Shown: piece by piece, positions 1-6,577 of the stretch
Layout: every line of letters starts with the position of its first letter
Numbering within the stretch: the stretch's first letter is position 1
Assembly: GCA_017398105.1 (NCBI GenBank)
Contig: JAFQHF010000114.1
Coordinates: 1 to 9,200, forward strand
Length of the DNA stretch: 9,200 bases
From: Oscillospiraceae bacterium
GTDB lineage: Bacteria; Bacillota_A; Clostridia; Oscillospirales; Oscillospiraceae
Direction of reading: 5' to 3'
Translations under genes and position numbers: made by a program
Notes under the pieces: generated by a model
What the model saw: the letters and a program-made list of their open reading frames with translations, nothing else
The model's database searches: none
Told to the model about the DNA's origin: nothing

Positions 1-296
<296 letters not shown>

Positions 297-357
297 ATTA
301 TATATCTAAATGAACCGAAATGGAATAAACTAACTTTTCTTGAATATACACAAAATT
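297..357 (-). promoter_or_regulatory. Candidate gapA promoter sharing its architecture with the pyrophosphatase promoter
   Basis: On the minus strand a perfect TATAAT (-10) occupies 302-297. Exactly 20 bases upstream is GTTTATTC (330-323), and 12 bases further is GTGTATATT (351-343), preceded by AATTTT (357-352). The hexamer 17 bases from the -10 is TTCCAT, a poor -35, so upstream boxes may compensate. The same blocks at the same spacings stand before the pyrophosphatase gene at 2036-2096. The promoter begins 7 bases after the pyrophosphatase stop codon. I see no terminator between the two genes, so gapA may also receive read-through. Confidence 0.6.
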
Positions 358-363
358 GTTTTC

Positions 364-1977
364 TTAACCCCACAGTGCAGACAGGCTGGGGATGATCTGC
401 TTCTTTCGGCTCATGACCTTGGGCAGGAACACTTCATTGTCCCTGGGCATTACACCAAAGGCCTGGCTGATTACATCATCGTCGCCGACATAAAGAAGTT
501 GGCTGCCTTCCAGAAGGACATCCGTCAGCATCAAAATCACCAGAGACACTTCCTTCTTCTTTGCTGCAGCTTTCATTTCCGCGAGCAGTTCTCCCTTCCG
601 GGAAAGCATATTGTCGCTATCCACACAAGTGACCTGGGCAACAGCCAGATCGTGACCTGCAATGTGGAACTCCTTGTAGTCGGTAAACAGCAGTTCCTTT
701 GCAGTCTTCCCTTCTACGGATGCAGAGAAAATCTTCTTACCCAGCTCGTCCAGGGAAATGTCCGCAATGCGCGCCATGCGTTCTGCTGTCCGGATGTCCT
801 TACTGGTACAAGTAGGCGACTTGAACATGACTGTATCGGAGAGGATCGCAGCGGCCATCATACCGGCCAGCTTTTCAGACGGGATCAATCCCCTATCCTG
901 GAACATGGACGCGATGATTGTATTGGTAGAACCTACGGGCTCGTTTCTAACGAAAATAGGATTGCTGGTCTGAATGTCCGCCAGACGGTGATGGTCGATG
1001 ATCTCCATAATCTCAGCCTCCTCCAAGCCCGGAACAGACTGGGAAGCCTCATTATGATCCACCAGAACAACACGCTTTCTTCTGGGGCGAAGCAAATGAT
1101 ATCGTGTCAGAACACCTACGATTTTTTCGTTGTCATCCAGGATCGGATAGCAGGATTCTCTGTACTTTAGAACCAGTTCCTTAACATCATCCAGTTTGTC
1201 ATGCAGGTGGAAGCACACCAGATCTTTGGTTCGGCAGATCCTTCCGATGGGGGTAGACTGGAATATCAGTCTGGTGGCTCTGTATGCATCATAGGGCGTA
1301 GAAATAATGCAAGTTTTGGTTTCCATCTTCAGCAATTCAGGAGTCAACTCTGTACGGCACAAAACAAGGCAGTTCACATTCCGTTCCAGTGCCTGACGGA
1401 TCAGATCAGGCTGATTGCCGCAGATGACTACACTGTTGCTGTTGGAAAACAGGGATGGTCCCCTGCTCTCCGGGATCGCCAGAATGACCTCACCGGATAC
1501 CGTATCCAGGTACTCTCCTGCTTCATTGATTACCTTGCCCTCCAAAACAGACAGGACATTGAACAGCGGCACCTTATCCAGAATGCAGGCGTTGTTCAAC
1601 TCCATATTGTAGCTTGCAATGTCCTCTCTGGACATCATGCCGAACAAGGTACCATCATCATTGGCAACGGGAATCGCGTGCATTTCCTTACGCTCCTGAA
1701 GGGCCTTCCATGCACGGCCAACGGTGACTGCCGCACTAAGGATGGGCGGCTTATCAAATTCCAGGTCCTGTACCTGGGTATACACATTGGAAATCAAGGT
1801 CGGGGGTGCAAAGCCAAAATGATTCAGCACCAGCTGGGTTTCATCGGATACTCTTCCAAGGCATGCAGCTTCATATTCCCGGTCGCCCAACGCATTCCTC
1901 AAAGAAGCATAGGCAATTGCTGCTACAATGGAATCGGTATCCGGGTTGCGATGTCCAGTCACATAGATAGGATCCAT
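364..1977 (-). CDS. ppaC: Manganese-dependent (family II) inorganic pyrophosphatase with inserted CBS-DRTGG-CBS regulatory module
   Basis: Cytoplasmic enzyme that hydrolyses pyrophosphate to phosphate, pulling biosynthetic reactions forward. From the ATG at 1977 it has 537 residues: the N-terminal part of the DHH domain (1 to about 65, GHRNPDTDS with ligands H9, D13, D15), CBS1 (about 70-125), DRTGG (about 140-245), CBS2 (about 245-300), the rest of the DHH domain (VDHNE D307, DHH H329-H330, D381), and DHHA2 with the signature SRKKQ at 523-527. The later metal ligands sit at a constant offset of 232 from the short family II enzymes (D75, H97, D149), which is the size of the inserted module. 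All catalytic residues I can check are present. In studied CBS-PPases the CBS domains bind adenine nucleotides, with AMP/ADP inhibiting, and DRTGG-containing forms respond to diadenosine polyphosphates; that is family knowledge, not shown here. A TTG two codons upstream (1983) is only 3 bases from AGGAG (1987-1991), whereas the ATG is 9 bases away, so I chose the ATG. Confidence 0.95.
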   Translation of the reverse strand: MDPIYVTGHRNPDTDSIVAAIAYASLRNALGDREYEAACLGRVSDETQLVLNHFGFAPPTLISNVYTQVQDLEFDKPPILSAAVTVGRAWKALQERKEMHAIPVANDDGTLFGMMSREDIASYNMELNNACILDKVPLFNVLSVLEGKVINEAGEYLDTVSGEVILAIPESRGPSLFSNSNSVVICGNQPDLIRQALERNVNCLVLCRTELTPELLKMETKTCIISTPYDAYRATRLIFQSTPIGRICRTKDLVCFHLHDKLDDVKELVLKYRESCYPILDDNEKIVGVLTRYHLLRPRRKRVVLVDHNEASQSVPGLEEAEIMEIIDHHRLADIQTSNPIFVRNEPVGSTNTIIASMFQDRGLIPSEKLAGMMAAAILSDTVMFKSPTCTSKDIRTAERMARIADISLDELGKKIFSASVEGKTAKELLFTDYKEFHIAGHDLAVAQVTCVDSDNMLSRKGELLAEMKAAAKKKEVSLVILMLTDVLLEGSQLLYVGDDDVISQAFGVMPRDNEVFLPKVMSRKKQIIPSLSALWG

Positions 1978-2035
1978 ATACAAATTCTCCTCACTTTATA
2001 TTTGCAATTGTAAATCAGACAAAAGCTTTTTGTTA

Positions 2036-2096
2036 ATTATAGCATTTCATCAGAATCAGGAGAATAAACGGAATTTGCGGAAATATACACGAAATT
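2036..2096 (-). promoter_or_regulatory. Candidate ppaC promoter (extended -10) with conserved upstream boxes
   Basis: Minus-strand TGCTATAAT (extended -10; TATAAT at 2041-2036) lies about 60 bases before the ppaC start codon. GTTTATTC is at 2069-2062, exactly 20 bases upstream of the -10. GTGTATATT is at 2090-2082, 12 bases further, preceded by AATTTC (2096-2091). The hexamer 17 bases from the -10 is TTCTCC, a weak -35. The block pattern is the same as in front of gapA. The short leader contains an AAAAGCTTTT palindrome (2021-2030) and the TGAGGAGAA ribosome binding site (1985-1993). Confidence 0.65.
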
Positions 2097-2128
2097 AGCA
2101 AATACTTCTACCCAGTTCTGAAAATAAG

Positions 2129-2174
2129 AAACTGCCACTTCGAGCAGCAGTGCTTTCACTTGAAATGGCAGTTT
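2129..2174 (-). terminator. Imperfect hairpin, probable terminator of the small-gene transcript
   Basis: AAACTGCCACTTC (2129-2141) pairs with GAAATGGCAGTTT (2162-2174) over 13 positions. The single imperfect position becomes a U-G wobble when transcribed from the minus strand but a C-A mismatch from the plus strand, which favours minus-strand use. The minus-strand continuation TTTCTTATTTTC is T-rich but interrupted, so termination may be moderate. It sits between the two small genes and the ppaC promoter, which is where a transcription unit boundary is expected. The plus-strand side also ends in TTTT, so some bidirectional activity is possible. Confidence 0.6.
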
Positions 2175-2196
2175 TCATTCAGTTACTGATACAAAC

Positions 2197-2263
2197 GGTA
2201 TAACGATATCCTACTGGCCCATGGGTATCGAGACTATTCCATGCTCTTTTGAATAGTTATACC
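2197..2263. other. Compact nested inverted repeats able to form a three-way junction
   Basis: An outer 8-base inverted repeat, GGTATAAC (2197-2204) with GTTATACC (2256-2263), encloses two smaller stems. These are GATATCC/GGGTATC (2205-2211 with 2223-2229) and TATTC/GAATA (2235-2239 with 2251-2255), each with an 11-base loop. Every pair is allowed in plus-strand RNA (one G-U), while minus-strand RNA has one C-A mismatch. The hexamer TGATAC flanks both sides (2187-2192 and 2271-2276). It lies in the 3' region of the small-gene transcript. It could be a structured RNA, a 3'-end mRNA element or a remnant of a small mobile repeat. I match it to no known RNA family. Confidence 0.35.
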
Positions 2264-2280
2264 TCTATTATGATACGAGA

Positions 2281-2388
2281 TTAGCGGCCTACACAATCCT
2301 GATATTCCATATAGGCTGCCATGAATTGTGCAACACTGGCAAACTGGGGAGCAAATGCTTTTTCCATAACTTCCTTATTTTTATTCAT
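2281..2388 (-). CDS. Small protein of unknown function, 35 aa (second of a tandem pair)
   Basis: I do not recognise this gene. It encodes 35 residues from the ATG at 2388, with GGAGG (2397-2401) 8 bases upstream; an overlapping ATG at 2392 stops after three codons and is ignored. The ribosome binding site overlaps the last codons of the preceding small gene, so translation of the two is probably coupled. The peptide is soluble-looking and mostly helical in character, with no signal peptide or membrane segment and a single cysteine near the C-terminus. Its C-terminal part, FMAAYMEYQD (22-31), matches the neighbour's SMAQYVECQD (21-30): M-A-x-Y-x-E-x-Q-D is conserved and the DNA is alike across these codons. 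This suggests an old tandem duplication. A role as a signalling peptide, a peptide precursor or a small regulatory protein is possible, but nothing here shows which. Confidence 0.6.
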   Translation of the reverse strand: MNKNKEVMEKAFAPQFASVAQFMAAYMEYQDCVGR

Positions 2389-2393
2389 ACATA

Positions 2394-2519
2394 TTACCTC
2401 CAATTGAGAGTTTTGATGTGACGGATCCGATCCTGGCACTCCACATATTGTGCCATGGATTCTTCAATAACACCAATGTGGTGTGACAGAGCTTTCTTCA
2501 GATCTTTCATATATTTCAT
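2394..2519 (-). CDS. Small protein of unknown function, 41 aa (first of a tandem pair)
   Basis: I do not recognise this gene. It encodes 41 residues from the ATG at 2519, with a perfect AGGAGG (2529-2534) 9 bases upstream. The same frame stays open upstream to 2756, but that extension reads through the AGGAGG, begins at a TTG without a ribosome binding site, and is less credible as protein. The peptide has a basic N-terminal segment (K2, K5, K8, K9), an amphipathic-looking middle and a basic tail ending in W40-R41. It has one cysteine (C28) and no signal peptide or membrane span. Residues 21-30 match the C-terminal part of the 35-aa neighbour. Its stop codon (2394-2396) directly follows the neighbour's Shine-Dalgarno sequence, so the pair is a two-gene unit. 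Confidence 0.6.
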   Translation of the reverse strand: MKYMKDLKKALSHHIGVIEESMAQYVECQDRIRHIKTLNWR

Positions 2520-2528
2520 AGCATGATA

Positions 2529-2534
2529 CCTCCT
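2529..2534 (-). promoter_or_regulatory. Ribosome binding site that sets the start of the 41-aa gene
   Basis: AGGAGG on the minus strand, 9 bases before the ATG at 2519. The second gene has GGAGG at 2397-2401, 8 bases before its ATG. Both sites continue as GGAGGTA and both carry a decoy out-of-frame ATG 4-5 bases before the real one, so the initiation regions look duplicated together with the genes. Confidence 0.7.
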
Positions 2535-3071
2535 AAGCAGAGTTTGATTCAATCCTTCAGGAGCTGCTTTATTTTGGTAATCAGCTGTACCAACGGCAAT
2601 GCAATATTTTGCATGAGTATTATTATGTGGGTTGTATTTCACCATAAAACCTTTGGTGAGAAATTGATCAGGTACGTGCTGTGATTCAGTGCTCCTGTTT
2701 GGATGCCCAGATAGTAATTCTTCAATATGAATAAAATATGACGATTTTTGAAACAATTTTCTGTCATCGTGTTACATGCACAAAATTTGTTTATTTCTTA
2801 CATATTATCTTTCAATTCAAATTCCATTTTTGCATTTTATTATCGTTGTATATTATACTTTCCTTACCATTTAACATTATAATCAAAACATTATTCTTAT
2901 CTTTAGTACTTACATAAGACATATCAAATATTATATTTCTATTCTGTTTTAATCTAGTCTTTACAATCTGGGCCACACTAAATAACATCAAAGATGATTT
3001 TAGCTCAGGTATTTACTGTTTTAAACATACTATAAAGCTGGAACTATGCAAACGTACAAAATAAAAGAAGA
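2535..3071. other. AT-rich spacer between the yitT terminator and the small-gene pair
   Basis: This stretch of more than 500 bases is much richer in A and T than the flanking genes, especially 2760-3060. I see no well-supported gene in it. Two weak coding signals run on the minus strand: a 58-codon frame (2812-2988, listed separately), and the open frame upstream of the 41-aa gene (to 2756), which lacks a good start. Several TATAAT-like hexamers occur on the minus strand (for example 2857-2852 and 2881-2876) without convincing -35 partners, so the small-gene promoter cannot be placed. Degraded coding DNA or horizontally acquired DNA are both possible. Confidence 0.5.
2812..2988 (-). CDS. Doubtful 58-codon frame, hypothetical or gene remnant
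   Basis: A minus-strand frame of 58 codons runs from an ATG at 2988 to TGA at 2812. The translation has alternating hydrophobic and polar residues typical of beta strands (NVLIIMLNGK at about 33-42, then ESIIY) and looks more protein-like than random AT-rich DNA. The strand pattern faintly recalls a LytTR-type DNA-binding domain, but that is a guess from a short stretch. There is no Shine-Dalgarno before the ATG, and base composition is far lower in GC than in the metabolic genes. It may be a decayed fragment upstream of the small genes. I would not assign a function. Confidence 0.25.
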   Translation of the reverse strand: MLFSVAQIVKTRLKQNRNIIFDMSYVSTKDKNNVLIIMLNGKESIIYNDNKMQKWNLN

Positions 3072-3096
3072 ATACCCCGGATCAGATCCGGGGTAT
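3072..3096 (-). terminator. Strong intrinsic terminator after the yitT-family gene
   Basis: ATACCCCGGAT (3072-3082) and ATCCGGGGTAT (3086-3096) form a perfect 11-bp GC-rich stem with a 3-base loop. Read on the minus strand, it is followed by TTCTTCTTTTATTTTG, a good U-rich tract. It stands 75 bases past the stop codon of the yitT-family gene and closes the galactose-gene transcript. The plus-strand flank lacks a T run, so it is directional. Confidence 0.9.
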
Positions 3097-3113
3097 CCGT
3101 TTGGAATGGAGAC

Positions 3114-3160
3114 GGTATATGCCCACGTGTAATGACGATTAACGCCTTACACGATATACC
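3114..3160. repeat. Interrupted inverted repeat in the 3' untranslated region
   Basis: GGTATAT (3114-3120) pairs with ATATACC (3154-3160), and CGTGTAA (3126-3132) pairs with TTACACG (3147-3153). The left arm has a 5-base insertion between its halves, and the central loop is 14 bases. This gives 14 perfect base pairs with one bulge, placed between the yitT-family stop codon and the terminator. It may protect the 3' end of the mRNA or be a protein-binding palindrome. No known element is recognised. Confidence 0.5.
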
Positions 3161-3171
3161 TAAAATGGGAT

Positions 3172-4014
3172 TCATTTTTTAGGCTGGTAACGCATGTCAC
3201 TTACAGAGTACACCGTTACAAAAGCTTTGGGATCTACTTTTCGCACATAATCCATCAGTTGCTTATACTCATTTTTATCAACAATTGTGATCATTTCCGT
3301 GCGGGGTGTTTTGTCATAGGCACCGATGATTTCATTCAGTGTTGCGCCGCTGTGGAGATCATGCAAAACATAATCCACGATGGGATCCAAATGATCCGAA
3401 ATGACGCAGACCCTACGTTTGATGTTAATGCCAAAGATAAAGTGATCCACGATCATGCCGCCAAAGTATGTACCCAGCAAGCTGAGTACCACGGTTTTGG
3501 AATCATAGCACAGAGCTGAGGACAATGCTACCACAATGCCGGATGTTGACATTGCTTTTCCAAGATCCATCTTCAGGTACTTGTTCATGATCTTGGCCAC
3601 AATGTCCAGGCCTCCGGAAGACGCATTTCTGGAGAAAAGAATGGCCAAACCTATACCAACAACAAGGATATAACAGATCACATCCAGCAACGGGTCCTGG
3701 GTGATAGACTGGAAGTTGGGAAAGATTTTTTCAAACACACCCATAACGACTGGCATCAGGATGGAACAGTATACTGTTTTGGCACCAAACTCCGGGCCGA
3801 TCAGCAGGAATCCGATGATCAACAGCCCAACGTTCATGATCAGTGTTATGGTAGACACAGAAAGCGGAATGAAATTGCTAAGAACCATCGCCAGAGCCGC
3901 ACCGCTGCCAACAGAAACATGACTGGGGAGCATGAAGAAAAACACCGCAGCTGCGACGATCACATTGCCAACCGTGATGATGGCAAGTTCTTTTATGGAG
4001 TTGCTCAGTTTCAT
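3172..4014 (-). CDS. YitT family membrane protein (YitT_membrane plus C-terminal DUF2179)
   Basis: A 280-residue integral membrane protein of the YitT family, whose molecular function is not established. About six hydrophobic segments can be read: roughly residues 9-29, 37-51, 53-73, 81-96, 109-127 and 152-192 (the last region probably two). The family-typical SSGGLDIVA stretch is at 132-140. The soluble C-terminal DUF2179 domain (about 222-277) includes GATLNEIIGAY and TEMITIVDK-like strands. Length is normal for the family. The ATG at 4014 has AGAGG (4023-4027) 8 bases upstream. It starts 36 bases after galE with no visible terminator or promoter between them, so it is probably co-transcribed with the galactose genes. 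Whether it has any role in sugar handling is unknown. A strong terminator follows at 3072-3096. Confidence 0.92.
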   Translation of the reverse strand: MKLSNSIKELAIITVGNVIVAAAVFFFMLPSHVSVGSGAALAMVLSNFIPLSVSTITLIMNVGLLIIGFLLIGPEFGAKTVYCSILMPVVMGVFEKIFPNFQSITQDPLLDVICYILVVGIGLAILFSRNASSGGLDIVAKIMNKYLKMDLGKAMSTSGIVVALSSALCYDSKTVVLSLLGTYFGGMIVDHFIFGINIKRRVCVISDHLDPIVDYVLHDLHSGATLNEIIGAYDKTPRTEMITIVDKNEYKQLMDYVRKVDPKAFVTVYSVSDMRYQPKK

Positions 4015-4050
4015 TTTGATAACCTCTAAAACAAGGAAAGAAAGATGCTA

Positions 4051-5052
4051 TTATAAACCCTTTTTAGCGAAATTCCAGCTGCTTCTGCACATATCCTCTA
4101 CGGTATGGGTAGCTTCCCAACCGAGAAGCTTCTTTGCCTTTTCCGCATCTGCCCAGAAGGCAGGCAGGTCACCCTCACGGCGGGGACCAATGACGCAAGG
4201 CAGCTTGATGCCATTCACCTTTTCAAAGGCATTTACAAGCTCCAGAACGGAGACACCGTTGCCGGTACCCAGGTTGATCGCTTCGGCACCTTCATGCTCT
4301 GCAGCATATTCCAGTGCCTTCAGATGTCCAACAGCCAGGTCAACCACATGGAGGTAGTCCCGCTGGCAGGTGCCGTCGGGGGTATCATAGTCACCGCCAA
4401 AGATGGTCAGCTTTTCCAGCTTCCCTGCAGCCACACGGCCAATGTAAGGCATCAGGTTATTGGGGATACCATTGGGATCATCACCCAGCAGGCCGGACTC
4501 ATGAGCACCGATGGGATTGAAGTAGCGCAGCAGGATGGCGCAGAAGTCGGGGTGTGCGGTGCAATAGTCGGTCAGAATCCGCTCGATCATCACCTTGGTC
4601 CAGCCATAGGGAGAAGAAGACTGAATGGCAGGCATCTCCTCTTTGTAGGGATGGGGATTGTTGGGACCGTAAACGGTAGCAGAGGAAGAGAATACCAGCT
4701 TCTTACAGCCTGCCTGTTCCATGACCTCCAGAAGTGTCAGGGTGCTGTCCAGATTGTTGCGGTAATATTTCAGAGGCTCCCGGACACTCTCTCCCACAGC
4801 CTTAAAGCCTGCAAAGTGGATCACGGCATCAATTTTGTAGTCCTTGAATACCTGCAGCAGTTCCTTCTTGTCCGCACAGTCGATCTCATAAAAAGCAGGA
4901 ACTCTACCAGTAATCTCACCGATCCGGTTGCGGACATCCCAGCGGGCGTTGCTGAGATCATCCACGATGATGGGGTGATGGCCAGCATTCATCAGTTCTA
5001 CTACGGTATGGCTGCCGATATAACCGGCGCCGCCAGTCACAAGAATATTCAT
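4051..5052 (-). CDS. galE: UDP-glucose 4-epimerase
   Basis: Interconverts UDP-galactose and UDP-glucose using tightly bound NAD, closing the Leloir cycle and supplying UDP-galactose for cell-surface sugars. The 333 residues match the usual GalE length of about 330-340. The extended SDR fold begins at once with GGAGYIGSH (7-15, GxxGxxG). The AGFKAVGES-type segment lies at 81-89. The catalytic triad residues fall at the classical positions: S124 in FSSSATVYG, Y149 and K153 in YGWTK. RYFNPIGAH is at 176-184, the substrate-binding CQRDYLHVVDLA at 229-240. The ATG at 5052 is 4 bases after the galT stop codon, and its ribosome binding site lies inside the end of galT, so expression is translationally coupled. 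No sign of damage. Confidence 0.97.
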   Translation of the reverse strand: MNILVTGGAGYIGSHTVVELMNAGHHPIIVDDLSNARWDVRNRIGEITGRVPAFYEIDCADKKELLQVFKDYKIDAVIHFAGFKAVGESVREPLKYYRNNLDSTLTLLEVMEQAGCKKLVFSSSATVYGPNNPHPYKEEMPAIQSSSPYGWTKVMIERILTDYCTAHPDFCAILLRYFNPIGAHESGLLGDDPNGIPNNLMPYIGRVAAGKLEKLTIFGGDYDTPDGTCQRDYLHVVDLAVGHLKALEYAAEHEGAEAINLGTGNGVSVLELVNAFEKVNGIKLPCVIGPRREGDLPAFWADAEKAKKLLGWEATHTVEDMCRSSWNFAKKGL

Positions 5053-5056
5053 CTCT

Positions 5057-6547
5057 TTATACCTCCCGATTCACATAACGGATGAAGCGGTCAAAAGCTG
5101 CCTCGCCATCCGTATTTCTCTTATAGACTCCAGCATGCTCCAGTACCTTGGCAAACACCTTGCCAACTTCCAGTTTCAGAATGCATGCGGTATTGTCCGT
5201 TGTAAACGTATGGGTTTCCTTTAACTGCTGAACCCACTTAGCATGCTTCTCCAGCTCGCCAGTAATGGGCTTGTCCATCAAAATGGCTCCTTCCAGGTCT
5301 GCCAGTTCCTGCTTCAGCCGGGAGGGCAGCACAGCCAGACCCATCACTTCGATCAGGCCGATATTCTCCTTCTTGATGTGATGCAGCTCTGCATGGGGAT
5401 GGAATACGCCCAGAGGATGCTCCCCCGTGGTAATGTTATTGCGAAGAACCAGATCCATCTCATACTCCTCTCCCCTGCGGCGGGCAATGGGCGTGATGGT
5501 ATTATGGGGTTCCCCTTTGGTTTCCGCAAAGATAAAGGCATCTGCATCAGAATAACCGCGCCAGGACTGCAGGATATGGTCTGCCAGATCTGCGATTCGC
5601 TGCTTATCCGGGCAGGTCAGACGGATGACACTCATGGGCCACTTCACGATGCCTGCCTTCACATCCTCAAAGCCATTGAAGACGATCTTACGCTCCACGG
5701 GGGACTTCTCCATGGGGAAGGTATAGCATCCACCCTGGAAATGCTCATGGCTCAGGATGCTGCCGCCCACGATGGGCAGGTCTGCATTACTGCCGATGAA
5801 ATAGTGAGGAAAGATGGTGACGAAGTCCAGCAGCTTCTCGAAGGCTGCCTTATCGATTTTCATAGGAGTGTGCTCCGCATTAAATGCAATGCAGTGCTCG
5901 TTGTAATAGACATAGGGGCTGTACTGCAAGTACCAGGGTTTACCGCCAATGGTGATGGGAATGATCCGGTGGTTCTGCCGGGCAGGATGATTCATACGGC
6001 CTGCGTAGCCCTCGTTCTCAGCGCACAGCTGGCACTTAGGATAACCGGACTGAGGAGCAGCCTTGGCTGCGGCAATAGCCTTGGGGTCTTTTTCAGGCTT
6101 GCTCAGGTTGATGGTCACATCCAGCGTGCCGTAATCTGTCACAGTCTTCCAGCGCATATCCTTCTGGATCCGGTAACGGCGGATGTAATCGGTATCCTGA
6201 GAGAACTTGTAAAACCAGTCTGTGGCTGTCTTCGGACTTTCTTCATACAGTGCTTCGAAGGTGCTGCGCACTTCTCTGGGGGGCGGGGTCAGGATACCCA
6301 TCAGTTTGGTATCATAAAGATCCCGGCTGGTGATATCATCGGAGATGATACCTCTATTCACTGCGTCATCCGTCAGATTCTTCAGGATCTGCTCCAGAGG
6401 CATGGGACGGACTTCTGCAGGTTCAAAACTATCCAGCTGCTGGGGAGTAAGCAGCTGGTTTATAATAAACGCCTTGTCGCAGGGCTCGATCAGTTTCCTG
6501 TCCAAGCCATACTGCACCAAAGCGGAAATATTCTCATTGATGCTCAT
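5057..6547 (-). CDS. galT: UDP-glucose--hexose-1-phosphate uridylyltransferase, family 2
   Basis: Transfers UMP from UDP-glucose to galactose-1-phosphate, giving UDP-galactose and glucose-1-phosphate, in the cytoplasm. At 496 residues it belongs to the long Firmicutes GalT type (about 490-500 aa), distinct from the 350-aa E. coli type. Visible motifs are CQLCAENEGYAGR (172-184), RIIPITIGGKPWYLQYSPY (194-212), the active-site region SILSHEHFQGG (263-273) with H267 and H269, and the C-terminal FHPHAELHHIKKENIG-type segment (382-397). The start ATG at 6547 has AAAGGAG (6558-6564) 10 bases upstream. It is 305 bases downstream of galK, a gap filled with hairpins and a candidate promoter, and is directly coupled to galE. 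A long open frame on the opposite strand (5243-6592) is a codon-bias shadow. Confidence 0.97.
   Translation of the reverse strand: MSINENISALVQYGLDRKLIEPCDKAFIINQLLTPQQLDSFEPAEVRPMPLEQILKNLTDDAVNRGIISDDITSRDLYDTKLMGILTPPPREVRSTFEALYEESPKTATDWFYKFSQDTDYIRRYRIQKDMRWKTVTDYGTLDVTINLSKPEKDPKAIAAAKAAPQSGYPKCQLCAENEGYAGRMNHPARQNHRIIPITIGGKPWYLQYSPYVYYNEHCIAFNAEHTPMKIDKAAFEKLLDFVTIFPHYFIGSNADLPIVGGSILSHEHFQGGCYTFPMEKSPVERKIVFNGFEDVKAGIVKWPMSVIRLTCPDKQRIADLADHILQSWRGYSDADAFIFAETKGEPHNTITPIARRRGEEYEMDLVLRNNITTGEHPLGVFHPHAELHHIKKENIGLIEVMGLAVLPSRLKQELADLEGAILMDKPITGELEKHAKWVQQLKETHTFTTDNTACILKLEVGKVFAKVLEHAGVYKRNTDGEAAFDRFIRYVNREV
5062..5067 (-). promoter_or_regulatory. galE ribosome binding site embedded in the end of galT
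   Basis: GGGAGG on the minus strand spans the penultimate and neighbouring codons of galT (CGG GAG GTA TAA). Its 3' end is 9 bases before the galE ATG at 5052. Ribosomes finishing galT uncover and occupy this site, so galT and galE output should be coupled. Confidence 0.85.
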
Positions 6548-6577
6548 AATAAAAACACTCCTTTATACGAGTTTTTC

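Noticed and set aside
340..2013. Two long plus-strand open frames opposite ppaC (340-1170 and 1201-2013)
   Set aside because: They mirror the pyrophosphatase gene, whose motifs and ribosome binding site are clear; no independent coding evidence.
2129..2263. Known riboswitch ahead of ppaC
   Set aside because: The structures lie upstream of the predicted ppaC promoter rather than in its leader, and no known riboswitch core sequence is recognisable.
2520..2756. N-terminal extension of the 41-aa gene to a 120-codon protein
   Set aside because: The extension starts at a TTG without a Shine-Dalgarno and reads through a perfect AGGAGG placed exactly for the internal ATG at 2519. The short form is preferred, though a remnant is not excluded.
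2776..2874. 32-codon hydrophobic plus-strand frame, possible toxin-like membrane peptide
   Set aside because: No ribosome binding site, and AT-rich DNA yields hydrophobic codons by chance; it also overlaps the minus-strand frame at 2812-2988.
4105..5085. 326-codon plus-strand open frame opposite galE
   Set aside because: Fully antisense to a textbook GalE with catalytic residues in place; its translation has no recognisable motif.
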